DNA of 63,220 nucleotides. It comes from Mycobacterium sp. Lineage in GTDB: Bacteria; Actinomycetota; Actinomycetes; Mycobacteriales; Mycobacteriaceae. Position 1 is the first letter of the stretch. Every line of letters begins with the position of its first letter. This document shows, piece by piece, positions 6,204-16,207 of the stretch. Made by a program: the position numbers and the translations under genes. The stretch lies in NCBI GenBank assembly GCA_018883075.1, contig VEQU01000006.1:1-63220 (forward strand), read 5' to 3'. The notes below the pieces were generated by a model. That model searched no databases. It saw only the letters and a list, made by a program, of their open reading frames with translations, and had not been told where the DNA came from.

Positions 6204-8579
6204 ATGAATTCCGCAACGTTGGTGGGCCGGGCCGGCCCCCTGGCGTTTGCCCTGGCGCTCGGAGCGCTGATTTTGGCCGGGGGAGCCGGTGTCGCGGCCG
6301 CCGACGGGGATGACTCGGGTGCTGCGCGGGCGTCGGCGCAGAAATCTGGGGGCCCGGCCCGCACGGCTGCGGAGAAGACCAGGACCGCCGGCGCCGGGAT
6401 GGCCAAGACCAGGACTGGCGAGGTCGGGATCGACCGCCGATCATCGGCGGTCCGGGCGTCCGCGCCGTCCGCCCGCGCCGCCGGCGGCGGGATCGCGGCG
6501 CTGCTGAACAACGCGACACCTGCACTGAGCCCGCGCCAGACCGGGCAGCGCGGCGGCGTGGTCCGGGGCGAACTGAACGCCTCCGATCCCGACAGCGACC
6601 GGTTGGTCTACACCGTCACCCGCGAACCCGAATACGGCTCCGTCGAGGTGGCCGATGACGGCAGTTACGTCTACACCGCGGATGCCTCGGCCGTCGCGGC
6701 CATGGCGGGCACCGGTATCACCGACTCCTTCGACGTCCGGGTGACCGACGCCGGGTCGGACCTGCACGTGCATGGGCTGCTGGGCCTGCTCAACCTGATC
6801 ACCTTCGGACTGATCGGCAGCAGCGGTCACGTCGCCGCCACCACCGTCGCTGTCAGGCTCGCACCGTTTGCGGGCGCGAACGGCGCGCCGACGGGAACCG
6901 TCAGTGTCGGCGAACCCGACCCCACCAGCGGGGTGGTCTCCGGTGCGGTCCTCGGGGTGGATCCCGACGGCGACGTATTGAGCTACTCGGGCCCGTCAGC
7001 CACCGCCAAGGGAACCATCAGCCTCGACACCGTCGCCGGCACCTTCACCTACACACCGACGGCGGCGGCCAGGCAGAACGCCGCCGCGCCAACGGCCACC
7101 GCGGCAGACCGGCAGGACACGTTCGCCGTCACCGTCTCCGACGGACTCGGCGCCGCCACACCGGTGAGTGTCACCGTCACGGTCCTGGCCGCGGGTGCCC
7201 CCGCCGGAGCACTGCCCGCCTTCCCCGGCGCTGAGGGCTTCGGCGCCTACGCCACCGGCGGGCGGGACGGCCGGGTGATCTACGTGACCACCCTCGACGC
7301 CGCCGGCCCCGGATCACTGCAGTGGGCGATCGACCAGCCGGGCGCGAAGTACATCCTGTTCAAGGTCAGCGGTCTGATCGACACCCAGATCCATCTGACC
7401 AACGGCGACGTCACGATCGCCGGGCAGACCTCGCCGGGCGGTATCACCGTCCGAGGCTTCATCACCGACGAGAGTCCGTTCCAGGACCAGGCCGTGCGGG
7501 CGCCGACCGATTTCGCCGAGAACTGGATCCTGCAGCACATCCGGATCCGTCCGGTATCCGACAGTGTCAGCGACGACGGCCTGCGCATCCGATACACCCG
7601 CAACGCGATCGTCGACCACGTCTCGATCGGCAACGCGTTGGACGAAGCGGTCGAGATCTCCTACTCGAACGACATCACCGTGCAGAACACCATCATCGCC
7701 GAAACCATAGGCGGACACTCGTTCTACGGCGGAGTGCTGATGAACTACTCGAATCCAGCGTACGGATTCGCTCTGGACAACGTCTCGCTGCACCACAACA
7801 TCTTCAACCGCATCGAAGGCCGGCTCCCCGAGGGCAGCCGCGAGTCGCTGGCAGCGGCCAACTCGACCATGAACCTCGAACTATCAAACAATCTCTACTG
7901 GGATCCGAACTTCTTCATCGCTCTCGGCGGCACCACCGGAGTGGTGACCGACCCGAGCGGCAACCCCTATCCGATCTACTGGAAGATCAACGCGGTCAAC
8001 AACTACTTTCGCACCCGGGCCGGTTTCCCCTACGGCATGTTCGACGACACCATCATGCGCAACGCCCGCAACCTCCTTTACGTGAGCGGTAACACGATGA
8101 GCGCGTATCCCGGACGTTCGGACTACCAGTTGTTCTACTGCTGCAATGACTACCCGTCGGTGACGCCGAACACCTCGGCCCAGGCGGCGACCAAGCTCAC
8201 CACCCGCCTGCCCTTCCCGTCCATCACTTACACCCCCACTGACCAGTTGCGGACGGTACTGCTCAACACCGCCGGCGCGTGGCCGCGCGACCCCATGGAC
8301 ACCCGCCTGCTGCGCAGCGTCGCGACCGACACCATCGCCACGGCTCCCCGGAACGCCAATCCGGCCGGCGATGCGTTGCTGCCCGCGATCGCCTCACCGC
8401 CGGTGCCGCCGACCGACACCGACGCTGACGGCATGCCCGATGCGTGGGAGACCGCAAGGGGGCTCGATCCCAACGTCGCGAACACCAATGCACGCACGTT
8501 GTCATCGGCCGGCTACACCGACCTCGAGGTGTATCTGCAGGAACTGTCTGCAAGTCGCATCACGGGGTGGGTGTTGTAG
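6204..8579 (+). CDS. Secreted pectate-lyase-like beta-helix protein with cadherin-like repeats
   Basis: 791 aa from ATG 6204, chosen because GGAG sits 5 nt upstream; an in-frame GTG at 6189 has no such site. It has a signal peptide (FALALGALILAGGAGVAAA), an Ala/Arg-rich linker, then two Ig/cadherin-like modules recognisable by NASDPDSDRLVYTVTREPEYGSVEV and GVDPDGDVLSYSG...GTISLDTVAGTFTYTP. The C-terminal ~400 residues begin FPGAEGFGAYATGGRDGRVIYVTTL, the hallmark opening of secreted pectate lyases (right-handed beta-helix), and include DHVSIGNALDEAVEI and NDITVQNTIIAE rungs. A Ca-binding-like DTDADGMPDAWE lies near the end. Likely acts on an acidic polysaccharide outside the cell; true pectin activity is inference. 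Confidence 0.82.
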   Translation: MNSATLVGRAGPLAFALALGALILAGGAGVAAADGDDSGAARASAQKSGGPARTAAEKTRTAGAGMAKTRTGEVGIDRRSSAVRASAPSARAAGGGIAALLNNATPALSPRQTGQRGGVVRGELNASDPDSDRLVYTVTREPEYGSVEVADDGSYVYTADASAVAAMAGTGITDSFDVRVTDAGSDLHVHGLLGLLNLITFGLIGSSGHVAATTVAVRLAPFAGANGAPTGTVSVGEPDPTSGVVSGAVLGVDPDGDVLSYSGPSATAKGTISLDTVAGTFTYTPTAAARQNAAAPTATAADRQDTFAVTVSDGLGAATPVSVTVTVLAAGAPAGALPAFPGAEGFGAYATGGRDGRVIYVTTLDAAGPGSLQWAIDQPGAKYILFKVSGLIDTQIHLTNGDVTIAGQTSPGGITVRGFITDESPFQDQAVRAPTDFAENWILQHIRIRPVSDSVSDDGLRIRYTRNAIVDHVSIGNALDEAVEISYSNDITVQNTIIAETIGGHSFYGGVLMNYSNPAYGFALDNVSLHHNIFNRIEGRLPEGSRESLAAANSTMNLELSNNLYWDPNFFIALGGTTGVVTDPSGNPYPIYWKINAVNNYFRTRAGFPYGMFDDTIMRNARNLLYVSGNTMSAYPGRSDYQLFYCCNDYPSVTPNTSAQAATKLTTRLPFPSITYTPTDQLRTVLLNTAGAWPRDPMDTRLLRSVATDTIATAPRNANPAGDALLPAIASPPVPPTDTDADGMPDAWETARGLDPNVANTNARTLSSAGYTDLEVYLQELSASRITGWVL

Positions 8580-8604
8580 CAGCCCAGCCGGGTAATCTCC
8601 GGCC

Positions 8605-9240
8605 ATGCGCACCGTCGAGGTCTTCGCAGATGTCCTGTGCCCCTTCACCCACGTCGGTCTGCACACCCTCGTCGACCGGCGGACCGATCGGCAGCTGGTC
8701 CAGCCACGTCTGCGCATCCGGGCCTGGCCGCTCGAACTGGTCAACGGCGCCCCGCTGGACCCCCACCACATCGACGCGGAGATCACCGCGTTGCGTGCCT
8801 CGGTGCGGCCCGACCTGTTCTCCGGGTTCTCCGTCGAGAAATTCCCGGGTACGTCGATGCCGGCGTTCGCGCTCACCGCGGCCGCTGACCGAACCGGCGA
8901 CCCGGTAACGGTCGAAGAGGTCGGGATGGCCCTTCGCGATGCGCTGTTCGAGGAGGGGATCGACATCGGCCAGCCACGCAACGTGGCCGCCATCGCCGCG
9001 CGATTCGGGCTGGAGCCGCTCGACGTCGAGTCCACCGATGCGGCGGTGCGCGCCGACTGGAACGAGGGCACCGCGCGCGGGGTCGTCGGCTCGCCGCATT
9101 TCTTCACCGGCGATGGTGGCAGCTGGTTCTGTCCCGGCCTGGACATCAGTCGCGACACCCGCGGTGATTTCGTCGTCGCCTGGAAACAGGGCTCGGAGGC
9201 TTTCGTGGACAGCGTCTTCGCCCCAGCGACGGAGAAGTGA
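8605..9240 (+). CDS. DsbA-like thioredoxin-fold protein with a single active-site cysteine
   Basis: 211 aa. FADVLCPFTHVG near the N terminus sits where DsbA/FrnE-type proteins have their active site, but only one Cys is present (CPF rather than CxxC). The helical insertion and the cis-Pro-like GVVGSPHFF segment follow as in the DsbA family. Absence of a signal peptide suggests a cytoplasmic protein. Single-Cys or Ser members of this fold include 2-hydroxychromene-2-carboxylate isomerase and glutathione-transferase-kappa types, so isomerase or mono-thiol redox activity is possible. Its TGA overlaps the GTG of the next gene, a permease. Confidence 0.78.
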   Translation: MRTVEVFADVLCPFTHVGLHTLVDRRTDRQLVQPRLRIRAWPLELVNGAPLDPHHIDAEITALRASVRPDLFSGFSVEKFPGTSMPAFALTAAADRTGDPVTVEEVGMALRDALFEEGIDIGQPRNVAAIAARFGLEPLDVESTDAAVRADWNEGTARGVVGSPHFFTGDGGSWFCPGLDISRDTRGDFVVAWKQGSEAFVDSVFAPATEK

Positions 9241-10676
9241 CCGCGTTCCTCCGTCGTCAACGACGGCCCTCGGCCGATGGGGTCGCCCTCGGTACCGTCG
9301 TCGGCTGGTCAGCGGTCTGTGTCGTGCCACCGATGGTGTACCTGATGGCCGTCGCCGGGCGACTGAGCGTGCCCGCCGCGCTGTTCGCATCGTTTCTGGC
9401 CGCGACGGTCCTGCTGTGGGTGTTCAAACTCGTCGAAGAGTTCGTCCCGGCCCTCGTCGCCCTGGTGGCCGCGCTGTTCGTCGGCCTGGCACCGCCGGAG
9501 GTGGCGCTGGCCGGCTTCTCCTCCCCGAGTCTGCTTCTGCTGCTTGGGATCTTCGCGTTGTCGGCGGTGATCAGCTCGTCCGGACTGAGCTACCGACTGA
9601 TGCTCCGGCTGCTGCTGCGGCTACCGGACCGGCCCTTCTGGCATCAGTTCACACTCCTGGCGTCGGGGTATGCGCTCTCGCCGCTGATGCCGTCGACCAA
9701 CGCCCGGCTGTCGCTTTTGGCGCCGCTGTACCGGGATATGGCGACAGGGCTGAAGCTGCCCGCCCGCGGACCCGCGATAACCGCGCTGCTTGCGGCCATG
9801 TTCGGCGGTGCGGCCCTGTTCTCGCCGATGATGGCGACCAGTAAGTCGTCGAACATCGCCGCGCTCGCGCTGCTGCCGCCGCAGATTCAGGCGGAGTTCA
9901 GCGGCTTCTTCTGGCTCGTCGCCGCCGCAGTTGCGGCGGTGGGGGTGACTCTGATTCATCTCGCCGTCGTGCCGCGGTTGTTTCCGGCCGGAGGCCAGGC
10001 GCCGCTTCCGCGCGCGCAGATGTACAGGAAGCTGGCCGACCTGGGGCCGCTGCGGCCCGCCGAGTGGATCGCCGCAGGCGGATTCGTCTTCTTCCTGCTG
10101 GGAAGCGCGACGGTGTCCCTGCATCACGTCAGGCCGGCCTATATCGCCGGCTGCGTTCTGCTCGGCCTGCTGCTCAGTGGAGTGTTGCTGCGTAAGGACT
10201 TTCAGCGTCAGATCGACTGGCCGATGATCGTGTTCCTGTTGGGTATCGACAGCCTGATGCGCATCATGAGTTACCTCGGCCTGACCGACGCCTTGGCGCG
10301 AGTCAGCGGCCCGGCGTTCGACTTCATCGGGCGCAGTGTCGCGCTGTTCATTCTTGCCGCGTTGGTGACGACATTGATCCTGCGGCTCGCATTGCCCGTC
10401 ACTGCCGGCATGCTCACGGCGGTCGCTGTCCTGCTGCCGGTGGCCGCCGCCCAGGGAATCCACCCGTGGATCTGCGTGTTCTGTGCGGCGATCTTCAGTG
10501 ACATCTCTTTCTTCCGGTACCAGGGCACCAACGGCATCCTGCAGATCGCATCGACAGGGCTGTTCGAGGACACCGACGAACGCGGTTTCCTGCGCTACAC
10601 CATGCTGATGAATGCCGCGCGGGTTGCCGTTGTGTACGCCTCCATCCCTTGGTGGCAGTGGCTGGGGCTGGCGTGA
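9237..10676 (+). CDS. SLC13/DASS-family permease
   Basis: 479 aa with about 11-12 hydrophobic segments. Two-half symmetry typical of divalent-anion:sodium symporters is visible: PLMPSTNARLSLLAPLYRDM in the first half (like the SNT motif of the family) and a second hairpin region around LPVTAGMLTAVAVLLPVAA. LMATSKSSNI-like residues (MMATSKSSNIAALALLP) provide another polar re-entrant segment. Likely moves dicarboxylate, sulfate or a similar anion across the plasma membrane, driven by Na+ or H+; substrate not identifiable. GTG start overlaps the upstream stop (GTGA), and its own TGA overlaps the ATG of the next gene (TGATG), so the three genes form one translational unit. Confidence 0.8.
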   Translation: MTAFLRRQRRPSADGVALGTVVGWSAVCVVPPMVYLMAVAGRLSVPAALFASFLAATVLLWVFKLVEEFVPALVALVAALFVGLAPPEVALAGFSSPSLLLLLGIFALSAVISSSGLSYRLMLRLLLRLPDRPFWHQFTLLASGYALSPLMPSTNARLSLLAPLYRDMATGLKLPARGPAITALLAAMFGGAALFSPMMATSKSSNIAALALLPPQIQAEFSGFFWLVAAAVAAVGVTLIHLAVVPRLFPAGGQAPLPRAQMYRKLADLGPLRPAEWIAAGGFVFFLLGSATVSLHHVRPAYIAGCVLLGLLLSGVLLRKDFQRQIDWPMIVFLLGIDSLMRIMSYLGLTDALARVSGPAFDFIGRSVALFILAALVTTLILRLALPVTAGMLTAVAVLLPVAAAQGIHPWICVFCAAIFSDISFFRYQGTNGILQIASTGLFEDTDERGFLRYTMLMNAARVAVVYASIPWWQWLGLA

Positions 10677-11689
10677 TGAGGCGTTTGCGCAATGTGCTGA
10701 TCGCGGTCTTCCTGGCCGGGTTCGTGATCCTGCTCGGCTACTTCAATGCGACCAAACCCCGCATCCTGGTGCTGCACTCGGCTGCGCGGGATTCGTTGTG
10801 GGCCACCCAGATGGACCGGGGGATGCGAGAAGCGTTGCAGCGCAACCGCAGACCGCTCAGCGTCGAGTGGATGTACCTGGCGGTGAGCTCCCCGGCGTCC
10901 ACGCGGAGCGCTGCGGAGGCACAGGCCGAGGCGCGCCGTGCCATCGACCGGATGCGACCTGACGTCCTGATCGCCGTCGACGACGAGGCCAATGCACTGG
11001 TGGCGCGCGACTACGTAGGCGCCGATGAGCCTCGGATCCTCTACGTCTCGATCGACCGGCCGCCGGCCGACTACGGATACACCCAGGCGCAGAATGTCTC
11101 GGGGATCGCCGACACCTTCCCGCTGCCCGCGGTACGCGACGCCGTGACCGATCTCTTCCCCGATCGCCCGACGACGCTGGCGGTGCTCGGAGTCGACAAC
11201 GAGTCCGGCCGCGCTGAACTGGCCCGGGTGCGCGCGTTCGACTGGGGGCCGATCAGACTCGGCGACGCCGGTTTGGTCTCCACCGCTGCCGCCTGGCGCG
11301 ACGAGGTGGCGCGGTCGGCGGGTGCCGACGTTCTGCTCGTGCTGAGTACCCAGGACCTGCCCGAGGAGAACGGGACGGTGGCCAGCGCCGCGGAGATCAG
11401 CCGGTGGACCGAGGCCAACGCCCGGCCGCTGCCGATCGGCACCGAGGTGGATTTCGTCGAAGACGGAGGCGGACTGAGCTTTGCGCCGCCGCCGGAGGCG
11501 TACGGCGAGCAGGCCATCGGCCTCGCCCTGGACTGGCTTGACGCCCGCCGCACGCCCGGCCCGCCGCCGCTGGTCGAGTCATCGCACTTCGAGGTCGCTG
11601 TGCGCCAGAGCGCACTCGCCCGTCGCGACATCGTCTTGGCGCCGATCTACGTCGAGGCGGCACGGGAGAACAACGCACTGTTCGGCTGA
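10676..11689 (+). CDS. Membrane-anchored periplasmic-binding-like protein (ABC substrate-binding fold)
   Basis: 337 aa from ATG 10676 (TGATG overlap with the permease). Residues ~8-22 (VLIAVFLAGFVILLGYF) form an uncleaved signal anchor without a lipobox. The rest looks like a two-lobe periplasmic binding protein of the PF04392 type: RILVLHSAARDSLWATQMDRGMREAL, RMRPDVLIAVDDEANALVARDYVG, RILYVSIDRPP, TTLAVLGVDNESGRAELARV. No ABC ATPase or ABC permease is adjacent; the partner is the SLC13-type permease. I infer it presents a solute to, or regulates, that permease. Confidence 0.72.
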   Translation: MRRLRNVLIAVFLAGFVILLGYFNATKPRILVLHSAARDSLWATQMDRGMREALQRNRRPLSVEWMYLAVSSPASTRSAAEAQAEARRAIDRMRPDVLIAVDDEANALVARDYVGADEPRILYVSIDRPPADYGYTQAQNVSGIADTFPLPAVRDAVTDLFPDRPTTLAVLGVDNESGRAELARVRAFDWGPIRLGDAGLVSTAAAWRDEVARSAGADVLLVLSTQDLPEENGTVASAAEISRWTEANARPLPIGTEVDFVEDGGGLSFAPPPEAYGEQAIGLALDWLDARRTPGPPPLVESSHFEVAVRQSALARRDIVLAPIYVEAARENNALFG

Positions 11690-11715
11690 CGGCGGCCCGG
11701 CGTCCCCCGGCGGCG

Positions 11716-12810
11716 ATGCGCCAAGATGGTCTCGTGGAGAACGGCCCCGACCCCTCAGACCTGCGCCGGTGGCGCCGGCATCTGGCCAATGAGAGGGCCG
11801 AGGCCGCGGTGTACCGCGAGCTTGCCAAGCGCTACGACGGTGAGGAGCGGGAGATCTTGTCGTCGATCGCCGCGGCGGAGGAACGCCACGAACAACATTG
11901 GCTGAACCTGCTCGGCGATCGGGTGGGCGAGCCGGGCCGGGCCGATCTCGGCACCCGGATCCTTGCGTTCTTGGCGCGCCATTTCGGTTCGGTGTTCGTG
12001 CTGGCTCTGGTCCAGCGGTTCGAGGCGCGGGCCGCCTATGACGAGGACAGCGACGCGACGCCCACGATGGTGGCCGACGAGCAGATTCACGAAGAGGTGA
12101 TCCGCGCGCTGGCCGCCCGCGGGCGTGACCGGCTGTCGGGGAGCTTCCGGGCGGCCGTCTTCGGCGCCAATGACGGCCTGGTCAGCAATCTCGCCCTGAT
12201 TCTGGGTGTGAGCGCGAGCGGGGTGTCGCCGAGCACGGTGCTGGTCACCGGTCTGGCCGGCCTGCTCGCCGGCGCGCTGTCCATGGGGGCCGGCGAATAC
12301 GTCTCGGTGAGTTCGCAGCGTGAGTTGCTCGAGGCGTCGGCGCCCAGTCCCAACGTGGGATCGGCGTTGGCCCAGCTGGATGTCGACGCTAATGAACTCG
12401 AACTGGTGTACCGCGCGCGGGGGATGACACCGGCGGAGGCCACGGCGCACGCGGCGGGGGTGTTGAGCAGTGCTGAGGCCGCAGCCGAGCGGCACGACGC
12501 GGCCGGCGGTGATCGGGGCCCCAATGATGCCATCGGCACGGGCCTGAAGGCGGCGGTGTCCAGCTTCATGTTCTTCGCTGTCGGCGCGCTGATACCGGTG
12601 CTGCCGTACCTGTTCGGCCTCACCGGGTGGACCGCCGTCGTGGTCGCGGCCGCTCTGGTCGGCGTGACACTGCTGGGCACCGGGGTGATCGTCGGGCTGC
12701 TTTCCGGTGCGCCGCCGCTGCAGCGGGCGATGCGCCAGCTACTGATCGGTTACGGCGCCGCCGCCGTCACATATCTGCTCGGCCTGCTGGTGGGCGGCAG
12801 CGTGCACTAG
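11716..12810 (+). CDS. Erythrin-VIT1 family iron/manganese transporter (MbfA-like)
   Basis: 364 aa fusion. The N-terminal ~135 residues are ferritin/rubrerythrin-like: ERAEAAVYRELAKRY, EERHEQHWLNLL and ADEQIHEEVIRAL supply the Glu/His di-iron ligands (ExxH). From FRAAVFGANDGLVSNLALILGVSA (about 150) the protein is a CCC1/VIT1 transporter with five membrane segments, including the GALSMGAGEYVSVSSQRELLE signature. In other bacteria such proteins (MbfA) export iron and protect against iron and peroxide stress. Start ATG 11716 is used; GTG 11734 is an alternative, neither has a strong ribosome site. The 3' end overlaps the convergent HNH gene by 72 bp. Confidence 0.87.
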   Translation: MRQDGLVENGPDPSDLRRWRRHLANERAEAAVYRELAKRYDGEEREILSSIAAAEERHEQHWLNLLGDRVGEPGRADLGTRILAFLARHFGSVFVLALVQRFEARAAYDEDSDATPTMVADEQIHEEVIRALAARGRDRLSGSFRAAVFGANDGLVSNLALILGVSASGVSPSTVLVTGLAGLLAGALSMGAGEYVSVSSQRELLEASAPSPNVGSALAQLDVDANELELVYRARGMTPAEATAHAAGVLSSAEAAAERHDAAGGDRGPNDAIGTGLKAAVSSFMFFAVGALIPVLPYLFGLTGWTAVVVAAALVGVTLLGTGVIVGLLSGAPPLQRAMRQLLIGYGAAAVTYLLGLLVGGSVH

Positions 12811-14142
12811 GTGCGCCCAGGCACCCGGCAGTAATCGTTCGGGGTGGTGGTAGTCGTTCGTACCGCCCGTGAGCGGGAGTCCCGGCGGCGGGATCCACTC
12901 GGTCTTGCCGTCCTTGTGTTTGCGTGTTCTCCACCCGCCAGGCCCGATGAGCCGGTGGTGCGGCCCGCACGCGAAGGTGAGCCTGTCGATATTGGTGAGC
13001 CCGCCGTCGGTCCACTCGTCGACGTGGTGGACTTCGCACAGATAGCCAGGGATGCTGCAGCCGGGCGCGGTGCACCCGCGATCCTTCGCGTGCAGCACGA
13101 TCCGTTGGCCCGCGGTAGCGATCCGCTTGCTGCGGCCCAGATACAGAGCCTGCTGGGCGTGTGTGTCGAACACGCAGAGGTAGTGCCATGCATCCGACGC
13201 CATCCGGATCACGTCACGCATCGGGACGAGGGTGCCGGCAGCAGTCACTGCGTGCCCCGATGCCGAGCAGAGCTGCTCGAGATCCGTCGACACGATGACC
13301 GTGACGGGAAGTCCGTTGTGCTGTCCGAGTTTCGGGTCGCCGAGTTGACCGCGCAACAGGGCCGCCAGTGCATCGTGCTGGCGCTGTGAGGCACCACGGG
13401 CGTCCCGGTCAATGGTGTCCTGGCCCGGTTCACCGGATACGACGGGAGTCTGGTCGGCGGGGTTGCACATTCCGGGGGCCGCGAACTTCGCACACCATGC
13501 GTCGATCATCGCGCGCATCTCCGGGGTGGCGGTGAGCGTGCCCACGCTCATCCCGTCGGATCGCTGGGGGCGCCATGTGAACCCGCGCCGCCAAGCACGG
13601 TCCTCGTCGGTGAACACCCCGTCCGGATTGATCTTCGATGCCAGCCGATCGGCGACCTTCTGAAGCTGGTCGGGCCGCAGCGCGACGGCCTTCTCGGCGA
13701 GGAACGCCTCGGCCTTCTCCACCTGTGCCGCCGGGATATCGGCGGGCAGGTCGCGAACGAAAGTCTGGACCACTTTCAGATGGTCAGGGTCGAGGAGACC
13801 GTCGTGCCAGGCCGCCGAGGTGGCCGGCAGCTCAGGCGGCACCTGCTGCCCGGTGAGCGTTCTGCGCCCGGCCAGTTGCGCCGCGTCACGCAGCCGCCGG
13901 CCGGCTTCGGCGCGGGTGATGCGCAGGGCGTCGGCCAGGGCCAGATGGACCGGCGGCCAGCCCTCCACATGCTCGAGCCGGTTCAGAAGATCCGAACCGA
14001 TCGCTCGCTGGCGCCGGCAGGCCCCCTCCAGGCGTTCCGCCACCCGATACCGCTCGACCGACCCGAGGGCGTCGAGATCAGCGGCGGCAAGCAACTCGAC
14101 GGCCGCATCCAGCGCGTCCAGTGCCACCCGAATCGAATACAT
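12739..14142 (-). CDS. 13E12-family DUF222 protein with HNH endonuclease domain
   Basis: 467 aa from ATG 14142. The N-terminal DUF222 region is helical (VALDALDAAVELLAAADL...). The C-terminal HNH nuclease shows CTAPGCSIPGYLCEVHHVDEWTDGG and CGPHHRLI: paired Cys for a structural zinc and the HH catalytic pair. This is the mycobacterial 13E12 repeat family; several members in M. tuberculosis are LexA-regulated. A reading frame extends 20 codons further upstream (to 14202), but the start at 14142 is preferred because the family begins near this point and an SOS-box-like palindrome covers it. Cellular role is unproven; nuclease acting on DNA is the family inference. Confidence 0.85.
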   Translation of the reverse strand: MYSIRVALDALDAAVELLAAADLDALGSVERYRVAERLEGACRRQRAIGSDLLNRLEHVEGWPPVHLALADALRITRAEAGRRLRDAAQLAGRRTLTGQQVPPELPATSAAWHDGLLDPDHLKVVQTFVRDLPADIPAAQVEKAEAFLAEKAVALRPDQLQKVADRLASKINPDGVFTDEDRAWRRGFTWRPQRSDGMSVGTLTATPEMRAMIDAWCAKFAAPGMCNPADQTPVVSGEPGQDTIDRDARGASQRQHDALAALLRGQLGDPKLGQHNGLPVTVIVSTDLEQLCSASGHAVTAAGTLVPMRDVIRMASDAWHYLCVFDTHAQQALYLGRSKRIATAGQRIVLHAKDRGCTAPGCSIPGYLCEVHHVDEWTDGGLTNIDRLTFACGPHHRLIGPGGWRTRKHKDGKTEWIPPPGLPLTGGTNDYHHPERLLPGAWAHLVHAAAHQQAEQICDGGGAVTDQ

Positions 14143-14148
14143 GTTCGA
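14133..14148 (-). promoter_or_regulatory. LexA (SOS) box overlapping the start codon of the 13E12 HNH gene
   Basis: On the minus strand the 16-mer TCGAACATGTATTCGA matches the mycobacterial SOS box TCGAAC-N4-GTTCGA at 11 of 12 fixed positions. The ATG at 14142-14140 lies within the central four bases plus one, so bound LexA would cover the start codon and any leaderless transcript start. Confidence 0.7.
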
Positions 14149-14253
14149 ATCATAGCGACGAAGCCCGACTCTCCGAATCGTTTCGCCGCAGGTTGTGGAC
14201 AAATCCGGGACTGGGGAACAAATCCGCCGCCGGCCCGGTTGGCCCTAGTGACA

Positions 14254-14274
14254 CTTGAGTGAACCAGACTCAAC
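14254..14274. promoter_or_regulatory. HAIR element 1 (HspR operator) upstream of dnaK
   Basis: CTTGAGT, 7 nt, ACTCAAC: matches the HspR-binding inverted repeat CTTGAGT-N7-ACTCAAG at 13 of 14 arm positions. The spacer holds GAACCAG, so a SigH-like -35 (GAAC, with GTT 16 nt later at 14281) may lie inside the operator. It sits directly upstream of the TTGACA at 14282. Confidence 0.9.
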
Positions 14275-14281
14275 TCAACGG

Positions 14282-14311
14282 TTGACACCCCCGTCGCCGT
14301 GGGAGCATTCT
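14282..14311 (+). promoter_or_regulatory. Candidate sigma-A-type promoter of the dnaK operon
   Basis: TTGACA (14282-14287) is a perfect -35 hexamer; CATTCT (14306-14311) is a plausible -10 after an 18-nt spacer. The -10 overlaps the second HAIR element, so HspR could block RNA polymerase. Translation signal AGGAGG lies at 14345-14350, 9 nt before the dnaK ATG. Confidence 0.55.
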
Positions 14312-14330
14312 TGAGTCTGGTCCGCTCAGA
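14310..14330. promoter_or_regulatory. HAIR element 2 (degenerate) upstream of dnaK
   Basis: CTTGAGT (14310-14316), 7 nt, GCTCAGA: left arm perfect, right arm keeps CTCA only. Position over the -10 and probable transcription start agrees with repression by HspR, probably cooperative with element 1. Confidence 0.7.
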
Positions 14331-14359
14331 CCAGAACGTCTATCAGGAGGATTTTCACC

Positions 14360-16203
<1,844 letters not shown>

Positions 16204-16207
<4 letters not shown>

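Noticed and set aside
10732..11689. Classifying the binding-like protein as part of an ABC transporter
   Set aside because: No ABC ATPase or ABC-type permease is present nearby; the only partner is an SLC13-type permease.
12739..14142. 13E12/HNH gene as a mobile element (homing endonuclease or IS)
   Set aside because: No terminal inverted repeats, no target duplication and no intron or intein context seen; the family is a dispersed chromosomal gene family in mycobacteria.
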